NCBI GenBank assembly: GCA_026027325.1
Contig: JAMSLZ010000013.1
Location: 789,055-853,054, forward strand
DNA length: 64,000 nt
Source: Actinomucor elegans
Taxonomy: Eukaryota; Mucoromycota; Mucoromycetes; Mucorales; Mucoraceae
Direction of reading: 5' to 3'
How positions within the stretch are numbered: the first letter of the stretch is position 1; each line of letters opens with the position of its first letter. Below the pieces are notes generated by a model. It saw nothing but the letters and a program-made list of their open reading frames with translations. It ran no database searches and was not told the DNA's origin. Below, piece by piece: positions 12,040-24,326 of the stretch. The position numbers were made by a program, and so were the translations under genes.

Positions 12040-14650
12040 CTATAACTTAAAAGATTTCTTAATGCTACTATACCACTATGTGTCATACACTAAACTTAGT
12101 CTTCTAGCTAAGCCAATCAACCTCACTACCAAGTGCTGATTGCTATATTAGCATGGCACGACGGTAAGTTAAGAGCAATATGACAGTGTTAGTCATATGT
12201 ATGTATTTAATATACGCTTGATTACGTCAAGCGAACTGATGGATATAGAAAAGGAACTATTACTGTTACCATGATACATCCCCATCTTATAGTAAAGGGC
12301 TAACAAATCTCATTCCTTATTCTCTATTAATTCAATATATACTATTATTCATCAATATATCTCATAATAAATATGTTTTTTTCTTTAAGTTAGAAAGGGA
12401 AAATATGTTCACATAAAGAAAATGTCAATGACCAGTTCAACGGTAAGGTTTATCAACTGAAATCGCATTTCGTCCACGAAAGCATACTTTTCATAGGTGT
12501 TAGTTTTTTGCTTCTTATATATTATATTAGCATTTACCATCAGAAATAAAATCCATGATGGATAATTCCATTTTATCTTCGAATATCATAATGTCAAATG
12601 GTTCTCATTCTTTTAAATGACAAACAAAAAAGAGGTGCTTGTGCGTAATTGTTTCCTAAGAAATTCTTCTATCACTTTGAGCAAATATGTTGAATTAAAG
12701 CCTACTTCTCTCCCATCCTTGAGAAATAAAATGAAGTCATGTCTACAGTTCTTTATATTTGTTTTGGAATTATTATTAATGTTGAATGTTATGTGTATAA
12801 AAGTAATGCTGACAACTGTGTCCAATAAAAATGTGATGTATTAAGAATTAAATTGAGTTCTTTATTTGTATTTATTTAGTGAAAGTAGTAGAGGAATAGC
12901 TGTTTAATTTTTTCTTTTTTGATATATTAGAATACGAGAAGGGTCTGTTCATGGTCAATCATGTTGAGTAAATTTGATTAATCCATAGTATTTAATTTAT
13001 TGTTTGAACAACTAAAAAAATTGGGAAATAAAGCTGGTAGTGGTGCATATTTCTATGGAGGAGACTTCCTTCTTCTCAACTCTCTTCAAAAATTATATAT
13101 GTATCTACTTTCTGTACATCAAACCATTCTTTAATAAGTTCTTGTTTAGATAAGCAGCGTCTTATTGTTGGTGGCGATATGTCCTCCAAAATGTTGCAAT
13201 CCACTATTATTTAGAGGAAATTGTTAACTGTATCAGTTATGAAAGATATACGCAATCCTCCTTCAAAATCACTAAGAATATTTGCAGCTATAAGCAATTC
13301 ATTTGTTGTCGTTTAGCTAATAGATGTCGCTTTAGCCATAGCTTTTAGAAAGTTTTGACGCGTTGTTGCAGATAGTATCAGGCAGACCGTGGTGAAGTGG
13401 TAGAAAAGGAACTGACACTCCAGGCTTTTTCAGGATTTTATCTGAAATATTCATAAATCTTTTGTACGTTAGGGTCAATAGTATAGTGAAATCTACATAT
13501 GATACTCTACTTGTATATATATTAAAAGAAGGGACCATTTAACTACCTGTCAATTTCGCCAGAGATTTGAATCACCGCATAATCAATGAATCAAGAATGA
13601 GACATATATATTAAATCATTTGGGATACCAATACTAAGATAACATTTCTTTTGAATCACAAATACAAGCTAAAAAAGAAAAAATACAATAAAATTCTAAT
13701 CAACTCTCTACCTGGCATTTCTGTCGTAAATAGAATAATTGATGTTCTCTTGTTCTGTTGGATTTAGTCATGCTGTAGAAAAAAAACTTGGAAACTCTGA
13801 AGCAAAGGGAAAGAAACAAATATACTTGGATAGAGCTAGAATTAATGAAACTAGCTGAATAACCCCTTTCTGCCGACCATGTTGATTTTCGATCACTTGT
13901 CTTTGCTTTCTCTTGTCAATCATTTTTTCAACCAACTATTCCAGTTTTGTCTCATTCTAACTTCATCGAACATCACCAGTTACTAGTACTTTCAATGAGA
14001 ACTTCTGCAGCTCCTCTTAACTCATCAATGTTTTTGAAATTTCCAAATCCTATCATTATGTGCAAACTGGCATTGTGCCCTCCAAAATAAGATACAGATT
14101 AAAGCCATTCTCGGCAAATATATCTAATTATAATACCCATCTCCAAACTGCCCTCTTTATTCATTTTTTTTTATTCGACCAAGAGAAATATCATGCCTGA
14201 CAATCTCTTCTCATCTCTTAATAGGATTTCTCTACCTTTGTTCTACCTACTATAACATCTCTCATTTCCGGCTATTCACTGAACATATACATTACTACTC
14301 AATCTTACTTCTTATCAATTTTCGTATGCACTTTGTAATGCGTTTAGCAAGTGAAATGTCGTTTTATCATCGATAACATTCCTTGCTATCCTTAAAGTAC
14401 TCCAAATAACAGCACGGTTTTTTCTCCAGCTTAAATTGATCTGCAGTCATTAATAGATACTCTCCTTCTATATCTACCAATTTCTTTTCATTCATATCAC
14501 CTGTGAACTTAATTCTAATCGTATTACACTGGTTTTTTGTCTCCTTTCACATATGGCATCTAAAGCGCCTTAAATAGAGACAAAAGTCTACTCCCCTACA
14601 AAACAAGAAATAGCCATGAATAATGAAGTATTTTCGCTGTGTCTAGCTAA
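12040..14650. other. gene-free, AT-rich, probably transposon debris
   Basis: No intact gene is visible. Near 13130-13200 on the minus strand the text ISPPTIRRCLSKQEL could be a helix-turn-helix scrap of a Tc1/mariner-like transposase, but it is too short to call. Other frames (12613-12844, 13332-13538) show nothing recognisable. Confidence 0.35.
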
Positions 14651-14654
14651 ACCG

Positions 14655-15245
14655 AGATACAGTTTTAATATTGGATCAATTAATAGAACAAAATAAAACC
14701 TTATCGATTGAACTTAATCGCATAACGATGTATTAAATAGATCAGACGATACATAATTTCAACCATAAACCAGATTTAGACTCTAGATGATTTTCTATAA
14801 AGCTCACATTATTCCAAAGACAACTAAATTATACATATATAACATCTTTATTAATAACTCAAAGTGCAACTATGTGCTGGAACAAACGTTTTTACGCCAG
14901 AGTCTTAAGTTTTCAGCCGAAAAAATTGCGCATCCTCCAGCATTTTCTTGAGCAATCTCGGTCAATCTCGGTCTAATGTCGCATCAGATTAGTTGTGCAA
15001 GCTCCAATTGAGTCGCTGCATCTGTTCAACATTGAGATCTATGTCAATTCTAATTTTTTTTTCCTATATACATTCCTTGAGTACAAGTGCTGAACATATT
15101 AAGCCAAATGGTGATTGCTTTATTGATATAGCGGTCTTTTTTTTTAATAAAAAAAAATCGAGAGCCGACTGGCTCCTATTGTTCACAAGGGGGTGACCTG
15201 GTGATGATGGTACAATGAGCTCACTCTTACAGTGCCTTTTATATG
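14655..15245. repeat. dispersed ~0.55 kb repeat, copy 2
   Basis: Diverged second copy of the repeat at 9031-9570. This copy is better preserved at its middle: it carries the core GGTCTAATGTCGCATCAG (14971-14988) that recurs through the window, then TTGTGCAAGCTC, the TATGTCAATTC stretch and the GAGAGCCGACTGGCTCC block. T- and A-runs have been inserted relative to copy 1. Confidence 0.6.
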
Positions 15246-15313
15246 TGCCAAGCACATGTGTGCGTAGCCAATTTTTTTATTTGTCATCCGTATACCAATG
15301 GTGTGTTACTATG

Positions 15314-15699
15314 TTATTTAAATCTAATAAAGCATGTATTTCGTTGAAACTCTTGACTGCTGCCAAGATGCTTCGCTTTCTATCTATCTATTAGCTTACT
15401 GTGTTTGGCGGGTTCTAAAGTACTTACTTGTCCAGCAATAGATCCAATGTCTTGCTTGTGTTTTCTAACGCATTCTTTGTATTTTTTGATAAAGAGTCTA
15501 TTTGAGTATACATTTTGGCAGTCTGGTCTGTTCCTTCTACTCTTATCATAGCCCTAATGACTTGCTCCCATTCATCATACACTTTTTCAGATTTCAGATG
15601 GCAATCTTGCTTGGAAGCAAAAAAGTTTTCTTCGTATATTGAACTGCTACGCGAACTAGTGGCTGTATTTGGTAGTGATAGCCAACGATGACTTTGCAT
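15314..15699 (-). CDS. small coiled-coil-like protein, unknown
   Basis: Minus-strand ATG at 15699 opens a frame of about 90 codons with a polar, helical second half (VYDEWEQVIRAMIRVEG; IDSLSKNTKNALENTSKTL). Near its end CTGGACAA is followed by GTAAGT (15431-15426), a perfect donor. An acceptor near 15370 would add about 17 codons to a TAA at 15316-15314. Without splicing the frame stops at 15424. The helical heptad-like text suggests a small subunit of a larger complex (DASH or BLOC-like proteins look similar in kind), but no family is recognised. The upstream neighbour is the W2-domain gene, divergently oriented. Confidence 0.5.
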
Positions 15700-16179
15700 A
15701 TTTAAGCAATAATAATGATAAAAAAAAAAGTGACGCGCTAGATAAATAATATATCATGCACTTGAATAAACCCTGCTGATTCAACAGAATGATTTCATTC
15801 TGAACTTTTTGACTGACCCAAATAAAGAATAGTTTAAAGAAATCTTACTCGTTCCTTACTATATTTCTTTACTTAATCTCATGATATTACTTATTGTTCA
15901 AACTGTTTTATTTGAATAACGAACGCGTTAAACCTATTAACCGCGCTTAGTTATTTTTCAATGAACGAAGCCACCCAAAAAAAGAAGAATGACTCACCAA
16001 GTTTATTTGAAACAATAAACGGTGGTTGGAAATAAATCCCGAAATCCAGAGGGTCTCTTTCTTCTTTTTCTTTCTTTCTTTTTAGTCAGATATAACAAAC
16101 TCCTATCCCCCTCCTGCTCTATTATGTATTTTCAACAATCAATCATCTTTAACTAAATACTATAAAAAAATTGAAAGAA
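15700..16179. promoter_or_regulatory. shared upstream region of divergent genes, with CT tract
   Basis: These 480 bases lie between the minus-strand small gene and the plus-strand W2-domain gene. A long TTTC/CTTT pyrimidine tract occupies about 16060-16085, some 100 bases before the ATG at 16180. Regulatory role is inferred from position. Confidence 0.4.
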
Positions 16180-17936
16180 ATGAACCACTCGGCACTTGTT
16201 GAGGACTATTCGTTTGAACAAAACATGCTCGATTTACTTGATTCAACTGAAATGGACTATTATCTTAACAATAACAATAAAAGTCTGCTTACAAAAGTGC
16301 CAGTTTGTATAGCAGCTGCAGTATACAGAGTATCAGCAGGAAATAGCATGCCTTGTAAATTCAAACATATGATATTCTATCTTTTGTGCATATTTAATTC
16401 AACTCTTTTTCTACAATAGATACTGCCAACAGTGATAGAAAAGAGTTTTTACCTTTTCATACACAATATCCGTCGCCATGGCAAAGTTACCGTAAACACA
16501 AGAAAGATCAAGATGCATCCAGCTATTCCACACTAGAAGATTCCACCTGTTCATCCTCCTCTCGCTCAGATTCACCTGAACCCAAGCAACGTCATGGCAA
16601 AAAACGACGATCCTATCATATGCTGTTACGTGAAATCCGTCGGTTAAGAGGCGAAAACAGCTCTTTGCGTACTACTGTCTCCATGCTTAAAAACGATCTA
16701 CATAATATCACCCTGTCGCGCCAAGACACTGACGCCTCCCACAAACGCTTTTATGAACAGTACCTTGACAAGAACGCTCGCTTAGAGAATGATATCATGG
16801 ACCGCGATGATGAAATTGAAGCACTCAAGAAACAGATTCAAGAACTCAAACAAAACACACAACAGAATAGTTTGACATTACATGATGCAGCTTATTTCAA
16901 AAAAAAATCGGTATTTGGATGTTATGAAGACGAAATAGACGATTTAGACTGTCAGCCTGTAGCCCATGACTCTGTATTGCCTGAACTGGATGTCAAGATG
17001 GATGAGCTCAAGACACAAGAAATGGATTATTTCAGCAGACGCGTGGACAGCGACAATGATGACGAAGAAGATGATGACGAAGAAGAGGAACCTTTTGATC
17101 ACGTAGCCATGTCGTACATTCATCAAGCGCTTCTTTCCAAATTGTCCAGTGCCCGTGTTCGATTAGAACTAGACGACTTGATTTGCAAATATGAACCCAC
17201 ATCAGATACCATCACCAGTGTGTTGGCCAATGCGTTTGTCAACTGGATTTGTTCTCTGCTGGCCAAGTTTGTAGACAAGACTGCTTCAGCCACCAAAGTA
17301 TTCACGACACGTATCCAAACGGGGATTGTCGAGTTTTGGGAATCCATCTTGCAATACTATACTTCGGATGATCATAGCCAAGTTCAACTGCTGAATCATA
17401 TTGAAGATGAACTGAACCATGTAGACTCGGGCAAGGCGATTGCAGACCATTTCGACCGTCTGATCTTGATGCTGTACAAATATCATGTAGTAGATGATGA
17501 AGCTGTAATTTCTTGGTGGCAGAAGCCCTTGGATAATGAAGTCTCTAAACAAATCCGTAAAATAACCACACGTTTCGTTGAATGGGTACAGGATGAAGAA
17601 GATGAAGAAGAAGACGATGAAGACGATGAAGACGATGAAGATGATGAAGACGATGACGAAGATGATGAAGACATGGAAGATGACGAAGAAGTGTTTAGCT
17701 TTGTTGAATCACCTATTCCAGAAGAACAAGACATGGAAGATGAGAACCAAGATGATCTTCCAAACAATACGAGCATGATTGATGATCTATTAACTAGTCA
17801 TCGAGAATATTGTGTTTGTCAACCAGATACCACCACTACACCAAACAACAAGCAAGAAGATGAATGTTCTTGCAGTACATATACTCCTCCACCAGTCATC
17901 GAAAAGAAGAAAAAGTCTGTTCGTATCGCGATGTAA
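16180..17936 (+). CDS. coiled-coil protein with eIF2B-epsilon-like W2 domain
   Basis: About 563 residues in two exons, 16180-16354 and 16420-17936 (intron GTAAAT..ATAG; an earlier donor at 16308 is possible). Parts in order: a polar N-terminus with a Ser-rich stretch and a KKRR cluster; a predicted coiled coil at about 126-205 (heptads around LLREIRRLRGENSSLRTTV); an acidic run at 278-285; a helical region at about 287-445; a second Asp/Glu run of ~34 at 449-482; and a Cys-containing tail with KKKKS. The helical region resembles the W2 (HEAT) domain ending eIF2B-epsilon: RVRLELDDLICKYE, then LNHIEDELN, then DDEAVISWWQKP, then FVEWVQDEED, the last echoing the acidic tail of eIF2B-epsilon. The nucleotidyltransferase and left-handed helix domains of eIF2B-epsilon are absent. 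W2 domains bind eIF2 or eIF4-type partners, so a translation-linked role is possible but only inferred. Confidence 0.75.
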
Positions 17937-18678
17937 ATATATTATAGTCCTTTCACTCCCCAACCCTCCCTAAAAAGTTTAAATATGCAGTATGCATCCC
18001 TTATTATCTCGCTAATCTTGTCTTCCCACTTCAATAAATAAAAGAAGTCTACCTATTGTTGAGCTAATGTAATTTTTTATCGGGCTTATTTTAAACATCA
18101 TCATCTATTGCCAGTTGAGATTCATCCTGTTGTTGAATTCGACCCCTAAAATTAGACACACTAAGCTGATGTATTCTGTCTTTTGGGAGGTTCATTCATT
18201 CTTGAAGCTGACTAGACTAAAGCTACGATTTTTAACATGTTAGACAAAAGACAGATTTGTTATTACATTAAAAGAAACTTGCATTTGTCGATTGTGTTTG
18301 TTTGATTCACAGACGTTTTACTGACTCGCAGAATAGTCTATCTACTAGCTCCTACATCATCATAACGTGCCAATAGGCCTCTGTATTATTCATCTTTTAT
18401 TTTATTTTTCCAATATGTATTGGGAAATCATTGTTGTATCATGTAAGATTCATTAGCCATGGATAAAACATGAACGTTGATTCATGTTTTATCAAGCTTT
18501 TAGTTAAGTTTGAATATACAGTTGGCTTATAATATATACAGTAGCAACAGTAAAAAGGGCCATTCATTATATACATAATGCATTCAAGGAGAAAAAAGTA
18601 TCTACGCATAAGCTATTGAGGTGAGACTTAAAAGATCAAATACCCCTCGTTAGACAATTTCAGCAGATATGTCAGTCC

Positions 18679-18740
18679 TTTCTGAGCATGATTTGCTTAC
18701 CAGATGCGACATTTGACCGACGTTGATCGAGAAATCTATA
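18679..18740 (+). repeat. dispersed motif copy (forward)
   Basis: Contains TCTGAGCATGATTTGCTTAC followed by CAGATGCGACATTTGACCGA and GAGAAATCTATAG. This is one of the best-preserved forward copies of the family described in the findings. Confidence 0.6.
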
Positions 18741-19748
18741 GAGGAAAGCGTTCATAACTCAGGAGTATTACTTCTCAGATGAATACCACATAGTGAATCT
18801 CACACTTATGTCAGAACTGCTGATTTACATAGTAGATGTATCAATGTCTAGAGCTAGAGCAGCTCCATCTCTTAAATTCTCCCGGTATCCTAAAAAAAAT
18901 GGGCTAATTAACAAGACCGCAACTACTATTTTCATTTTATTTTGTCTAAACTATTTTTATAATATATCACAAAGATAGCGTCTCGTATTTTTTGGATTAT
19001 TAACGAACTAAATCTATCAACAGCAATTGCGATAAGTGAAGATGTCGTTTAGTGCTACAGCATAAATTACTTTTAAAAGTTATTGACAAATATACCCATA
19101 CTTATAAAAGACTATTTAGTATAATTAATGTTGTAACAAATATATAATAGATGAAAACAGAAATATACTACAAGAGTTCATGGTGTCCTGCTACTTAAAA
19201 TCTACAGAATAGTTATTATTTGTGTTGTAAGCTGCTTGAACTATCATAGTCAAATTTTTCATAGATATAACTAGGATTATGTATCGATATTGTTGTATTT
19301 GACATATAAGTATGTGTTTTGTTGGAGTTTTGATAGGTTCCAAAGAAAATGACTGAATTTGACGAGCGACAATACTTTCTCTTTCGGAGCGCCATTCAAA
19401 AGATATTTTACTGTCTAAATCTTATTGGTGTCTAGGATCATGTTTGAAGACGAACTTTCGAGAACAATTTGAAGAAGGATTTAAAATAAAACCGGAGCTT
19501 GCTCTCTTAAAAAAAAAAGCTCGTTATCTACTCTATTATAAAGCTCCTATTAAACGTAGTATTTCATTTTAAATATTGGTTAGTAATCAGATGCAACAAT
19601 AAAGCGGGATTGAGAAAATAAAAGCTAGGGATTATCGGATCAACTAGTTGGCATGAAATGCTTGTAATAGTATTTTGCAGATCATTAATGTACAATACAA
19701 TAAACTTATTAAACACTAGCTATTTGAAGTTCTAATGGATGCAGCATC

Positions 19749-19812
19749 TTATTTTGATTATGGGATACTAATCAGATGCGACATTGAATTAAGACCTGTT
19801 GAGAGATCTATA
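19749..19812 (+). repeat. dispersed motif copy (forward)
   Basis: Contains ATACTAATCAGATGCGACAT and then GAGAGATCTATA, matching the family core and its right part. A weaker copy follows at 19935-19975 (GATTTGACTGAGATGGGAGA). Confidence 0.55.
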
Positions 19813-22113
19813 AATCAATAAATCAAAAATAATCACATTAAATGACACGCAAGAACTACCGTCAGTTAGAATGCATGATATACTCGTACCATTTTAGCGA
19901 ATAAAAGCAATAATTTATTAAAAACATTCTATATACAGATACGAGATTTGACTGAGATGGGAGATCTACGGATCATTTGATCATTATTGGAAATGCATAA
20001 ATTTACAACACATCTTGAAATTAGATGTATCCATCCTGCCTGAGTCAAATAATAATTCTAGGAGGTACAAAGCTTCATATGGAGCTTGTAAAAACTCTTG
20101 GGTATTTATGACATTAAATTCGAATCAATAGAAAAATGTAAGAAATAATGATAAGATGATTTTTAAAAAATAAAAACCATAAGGACTTAGAATATCTTCA
20201 ACTCCCAATTTCCAAAAACTTTACATTTTTTTGTGGGGCAGCTTTTAAAGGTATAATTCATTAGTAATATAGATTCGACACCCCCTTGAAGTATGCAAAC
20301 ATACTTTTGGATTTTATTACATATGAAATACTCGAGTTCCAGAAGCGTTTCTAGACAAAAAAAAAATCCATAAAATCACTTTATCAATCAATTCAATGCG
20401 TTGAGCAAAATATCTAGATATGATTATAATTTGTTAATGATACAATTCATTTGGTAGATATCCTATTCTTTTACTGTTTTCATATCGATAATATTTTATC
20501 ATTAAAAAAAGTTCAACGTGCAGGACCATTTTTAGTGGAACTCCATTGGATGGCTACTAGCCAGTGAGAAGAAAGAAAATCGTATAGTGGGAGGACCTTT
20601 GCATTCGTCTTTAACAACGTTAAATGAATTTTGGATACATGGTTTATAATCCAACTTTCCTTTACATGGCTCAAGGAATACATTGCTTTTTTGATTGTTG
20701 CACAGAAGTTAACAGGAGGCCATTTAGCAAATTTATGTTGTACTTTTGCTTAATGCTATTGTGAGAGCCCCTCTTAAATCTGTCAACTCGCGCCCTATTA
20801 GTTTATGTACGACAAATAAAACATCAATATAACTTTAAGTTGTAAGAATCAACGCTCGATTGTAAAACATGCCTCCTAAAGCATATTTTCATACCGCCCA
20901 AAAGCGATGCAAAAAAAATATACTTACCCTATGAGAGCACTATTTCGCTCAATATTAGATGAGTAGCGAGCGATAGCAGCATCTTCACGCTCACTTTTCA
21001 GTTGTGCAACAGGTCTTGCTGCTGATAGTGACCTGTCAACTTGTTTTTTAACCTCACAATTCTCTCTTAAATTCGTATATCAGCATATCAGCATATCAGC
21101 ATTTAACTCTGTCTATATAACTACGCCGGATGTTCCCGGTCTAATGCTGCATTTGTCCATGCTTACAGAGAACTACTGCAATGATCAGGAACTTTGTTTA
21201 GATAATTGTAATACAACGAATAATGCATTAAAACTGATGGCATGATGAGCAGTACATCCCATATGTATGTTATAGTAACAGGAATATTTCGAATTACCTC
21301 CACATCTCTCGACAGGGCCCGACTTATTAATGTAGTTGTTCATGCTTGGAATAAGCAGCTGCATATGTTGAAAGCCTCATCTAACTAGGATGCTTCAAAA
21401 TCACTCGATTTCAAGGCTCTTTTTTATGCGGTTCAAGTGAGACGACTTGGCCATCCAGGAAAGCTCAAGAATCACACTGTTATTTCTGTTAAATCCCCGG
21501 GTCGAAAAAGCTTCACCCTGTTGTGTTCATACGGTCTACTGCAATATTATGCACTAGTTTACTGCCACAATCACAGATGCACTATCATGCACTTGCTTTA
21601 TATTTATAGAGTGGTCTGAGCTATATCTGCAATTCCTTTAGACTGGATTATACCTATGCATCCTTGTTATGTTCGTTAAAACATTATCCTGCGCTAATAT
21701 ATGGCAGTGGTAGCGGTCTACATAGAGTTTATTTTTAATGGTCAACGGTGAATGAAAATCAAAATCTTTGATGTGTCCTTGATGAACATCTTTGAAATAT
21801 AAAAAATCATATCTATCTCGGTAAATAATATATATTGACAAAGTTTTAGTAATCGAGATAAATGTTTTCAAATAAATTTACGCTGTAATGATATAAAATA
21901 TCTATATAACCTTAATTTTAAAGAATTTTTATACTTTAAAGTAACATTTCTTGGTTTACTTTATTATAAAGCTCATATAATTGGAGAGAGAATTTTATTA
22001 TCTATCCATTGTATCAATCACTTAAGCGATTTGTAGTTTTTAGTATAAAATTTTAATTTCTAGGCTGAATTTTTTAATAGCTTCAGAAAATTGGCATGTC
22101 GCACAATTAATAC

Positions 22114-22206
22114 TAGATCTCTCGGCGAATCTCGGTCTAATGTCGCATCTGATCAGTAGTCCATGCTCAAAATGAGGCGATGCATCTGATGGAGCCTCAG
22201 ATCTAT
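22114..22206 (-). repeat. dispersed motif copy (reverse), near complete
   Basis: Contains CTCGGTCTAATGTCGCATCT, GATCAGTAGTCCATGCTCAA and AATGAG, then CAGATCTATTT. It is the most complete reverse copy and shows the family extending about 90 bases. Confidence 0.6.
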
Positions 22207-23735
22207 TTGAATGGCTTTGACTTATGGAATATGTTCTCATTTATTTAAATTATAATCCCTTGTAGTTTAATACCCCTAGTATATTGCTTAATTAAAATCC
22301 CGTATGTTCTCAATTCAGTGATATGGTAGAATTGCTTATCAATACCAAATCAAAAAAAAAAAAAAAAAAATGGCGGTATTTTGACAGAAAACAATGAAAG
22401 TAATCGCTAAATCGGAATCAAATATTACTAAAATCGATGAATCAACCAGTAACATAAACAGGGTATACTGGCGCTTTATTTCTATTGGATAACCGAAAAA
22501 ATTCTGAGACAGAGTAGGAGTCTTTTTCGCTGTAAAAAGATAATCAAGTTACACAATCTGCGTCTCTTCAACACCAATCATTTAGATAGAAACGATGCAT
22601 ACCTATTGCAAACAAATCATTCTCTGAAGCGTTCTCGCTCCTTACTTTTTTGCACCTATATCCCCTTATAACTAACAAAGCAAGTGCCCAGATACAGTAC
22701 AATTCTTTCATTTCACTATAATAAGATATAATTCAAGAAACAGAACGTTCTCTTTCCCCAGTTTCTATAGATTTTCTCGGATAAGCTTTTTACGGTTGTA
22801 TATTTATACATTACTTGTCATGCCTATCAACCTTTTGATGCAAGGGATAATATGAAAAGATATGTTTAAAATGCCCATAATATGAACTAGAATGCGTAGC
22901 TTTATCTGAGTTTCACCATGTCGGCACTTTTGATCTAATGGTAACCATGGCAACCCTGAGCGAGATATGGCGCAGCCAACTGTATTACATTCTTATTACT
23001 CATTTTTGGGAATCCACCTTTTATAGACGAGCGAAAAAAGTTGGCCTATTCAAGGTCGATCCTTCAATATGATATCACTATAGACAACGGCCACAATGAG
23101 GGGCGCTTCATTATTGGCTTTTGTATCACTAATAAAAGGTGGACGCGCGCGCTCGTATACTTCCGCCCTCTTTGTTTGTGATTCACTTGTTTGTCCAGCA
23201 TAAACTACTTGATAGACATATATCTCCATTATTACGCCCAAATACCGAAAATTCTTGGCTATTTCTATTTGGTTTGATTGAAGCTTGATCTCAATCGAAA
23301 ACTTCGAAGTGATCATCTCTGCAGGAACTTCTTCTCTTCTTTAACTATTTACCAAGTTTTTAGTTGGCTTCTAGATGTGTGTTTTTTTTTTCCTCTATGA
23401 TTCGGGCGCTCGGACCGGCTCTTAATAAGGTAAAAAGACAAAAATCTTGGCTTACATTAAAAAACTTGATTTGGAAAGTTACGTGTACCCTCATTGCTTT
23501 CTTGTTATCTTGAAGAGTGAGTAATAGCTATGTCAAGATGAAGAAAGAAAGACGCAGCAAAAAAAAAACTAAGCTTATGTAACGACACTAATTATTAAGC
23601 AATGAGTAAATTCCTGCTTAGCGCGCCACAGGATGGATCATAGTGATGAAACCGATCAAAAATCTGATTGATGGTCCGCAGCCCGCGCGCAGCAAAAAAA
23701 GCTTTCTAATCTTGTGCACGCGTTTCAAACCAATT

Positions 23736-23792
23736 TTATATAAAAAGACACCATTTCTTTCTTTCTTTTTCTTTATCTAATTTACACTCATC
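23736..23792 (+). promoter_or_regulatory. TATA box and CT-rich leader
   Basis: TATATAAAAAGA lies at about 23738-23749, followed by a TTTCTTTCTTTC pyrimidine leader running to the ATG at 23793. Spacing fits a fungal core promoter for the gene that follows. Confidence 0.55.
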
Positions 23793-24326
23793 ATGACAGA
23801 AATGTATCAACAACACTACAATACTACTTTTAATGATCAAGATCAATACACTTATCATCAATTGGCATTACCTCATCAACTCTTGCAAAAACCTCAACGT
23901 CGCCTTTCCTTTTCTTCATTACTTCAAAAGAGACCTAGTTTAATGGGTCGCAAATTGAGTCTTTTTGGACGTCAAAAGAAGCCTCAATTAAAGGTTATGA
24001 TCCCTTCTTGTATCCAAGAACAAGATACAAAAGACCTCGAAAGAACGAACACAACTATGACAAGTTCTAGCATCACCACAGATGAAGATGATGGACCTGC
24101 GACTCCTACCAGCAGCACATCTCCTTCTATAATCTATCAAAAGACTGTTGATCTTGAGACAAGAGTAACTTCGATCGACGCTTCAAGTGACTTACTTAAA
24201 GATTATTCTGGAAAAGGCTATTCCAACTTTTATATCAAGCTGCCTAATGGTAACTGGATGGTGCGCATCAGAGATGGCAACCGAAAGATTATTGGCACTT
24301 TTGAAATCAATGGTTCTATGATTTAA
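23793..24326 (+). CDS. uncharacterised intronless 177-residue protein
   Basis: Single exon from ATG 23793 to TAA 24324-24326. The N-terminal third is Gln/Leu-rich, then basic and Ser-rich with two similar phrases (RRLSFSSLLQKR and GRKLSLFGRQKK), plausible basophilic kinase sites. A Ser/Thr-rich acidic linker follows (~85-115). The C-terminal 45 residues look like a small folded unit: YSNFYIKLPNGNWMVRIRDG then KIIGTFEING. The clear TATA box, CT-rich leader and AT-rich 3' end support a real gene. No known domain is recognised; a lineage-specific signalling or adaptor protein is only a guess. Confidence 0.75.
   Translation: MTEMYQQHYNTTFNDQDQYTYHQLALPHQLLQKPQRRLSFSSLLQKRPSLMGRKLSLFGRQKKPQLKVMIPSCIQEQDTKDLERTNTTMTSSSITTDEDDGPATPTSSTSPSIIYQKTVDLETRVTSIDASSDLLKDYSGKGYSNFYIKLPNGNWMVRIRDGNRKIIGTFEINGSMI

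Larger units (their letters stand above)
17937..23792. other. 5.9 kb gene-free repeat-rich region
   Basis: No supportable gene lies here. It contains at least five copies of the dispersed motif (near 18680, 19750, 19935, 21135 and 22115), a short tandem of ATATCAGC (~21078-21100), and A/T runs such as 22352-22370. The minus-strand frame at 23050-23316 contains FRYLGVIM, which recalls LINE reverse transcriptases but stands alone. Confidence 0.4.

Noticed and set aside
13130..13210. Possible Tc1/mariner helix-turn-helix scrap on minus (ISPPTIRRCLSKQEL)
   Set aside because: Fifteen residues alone are not enough; no DDE motif found nearby.
17483..17776. Long antisense frame rich in Ser opposite the acidic runs of the W2 gene
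   Set aside because: A shadow of the GAT/GAA repeat coding Asp/Glu on the plus strand.
21070..21105. Short tandem ATATCAGC units considered as a CRISPR-like or satellite array
   Set aside because: Only about three units with no spacers; a simple microsatellite.
23050..23316. Minus-strand frame containing FRYLGVIM, like the late motif of LINE reverse transcriptases
   Set aside because: Only one short phrase fits; no other reverse transcriptase motif (such as the FADD box) is found on either side.
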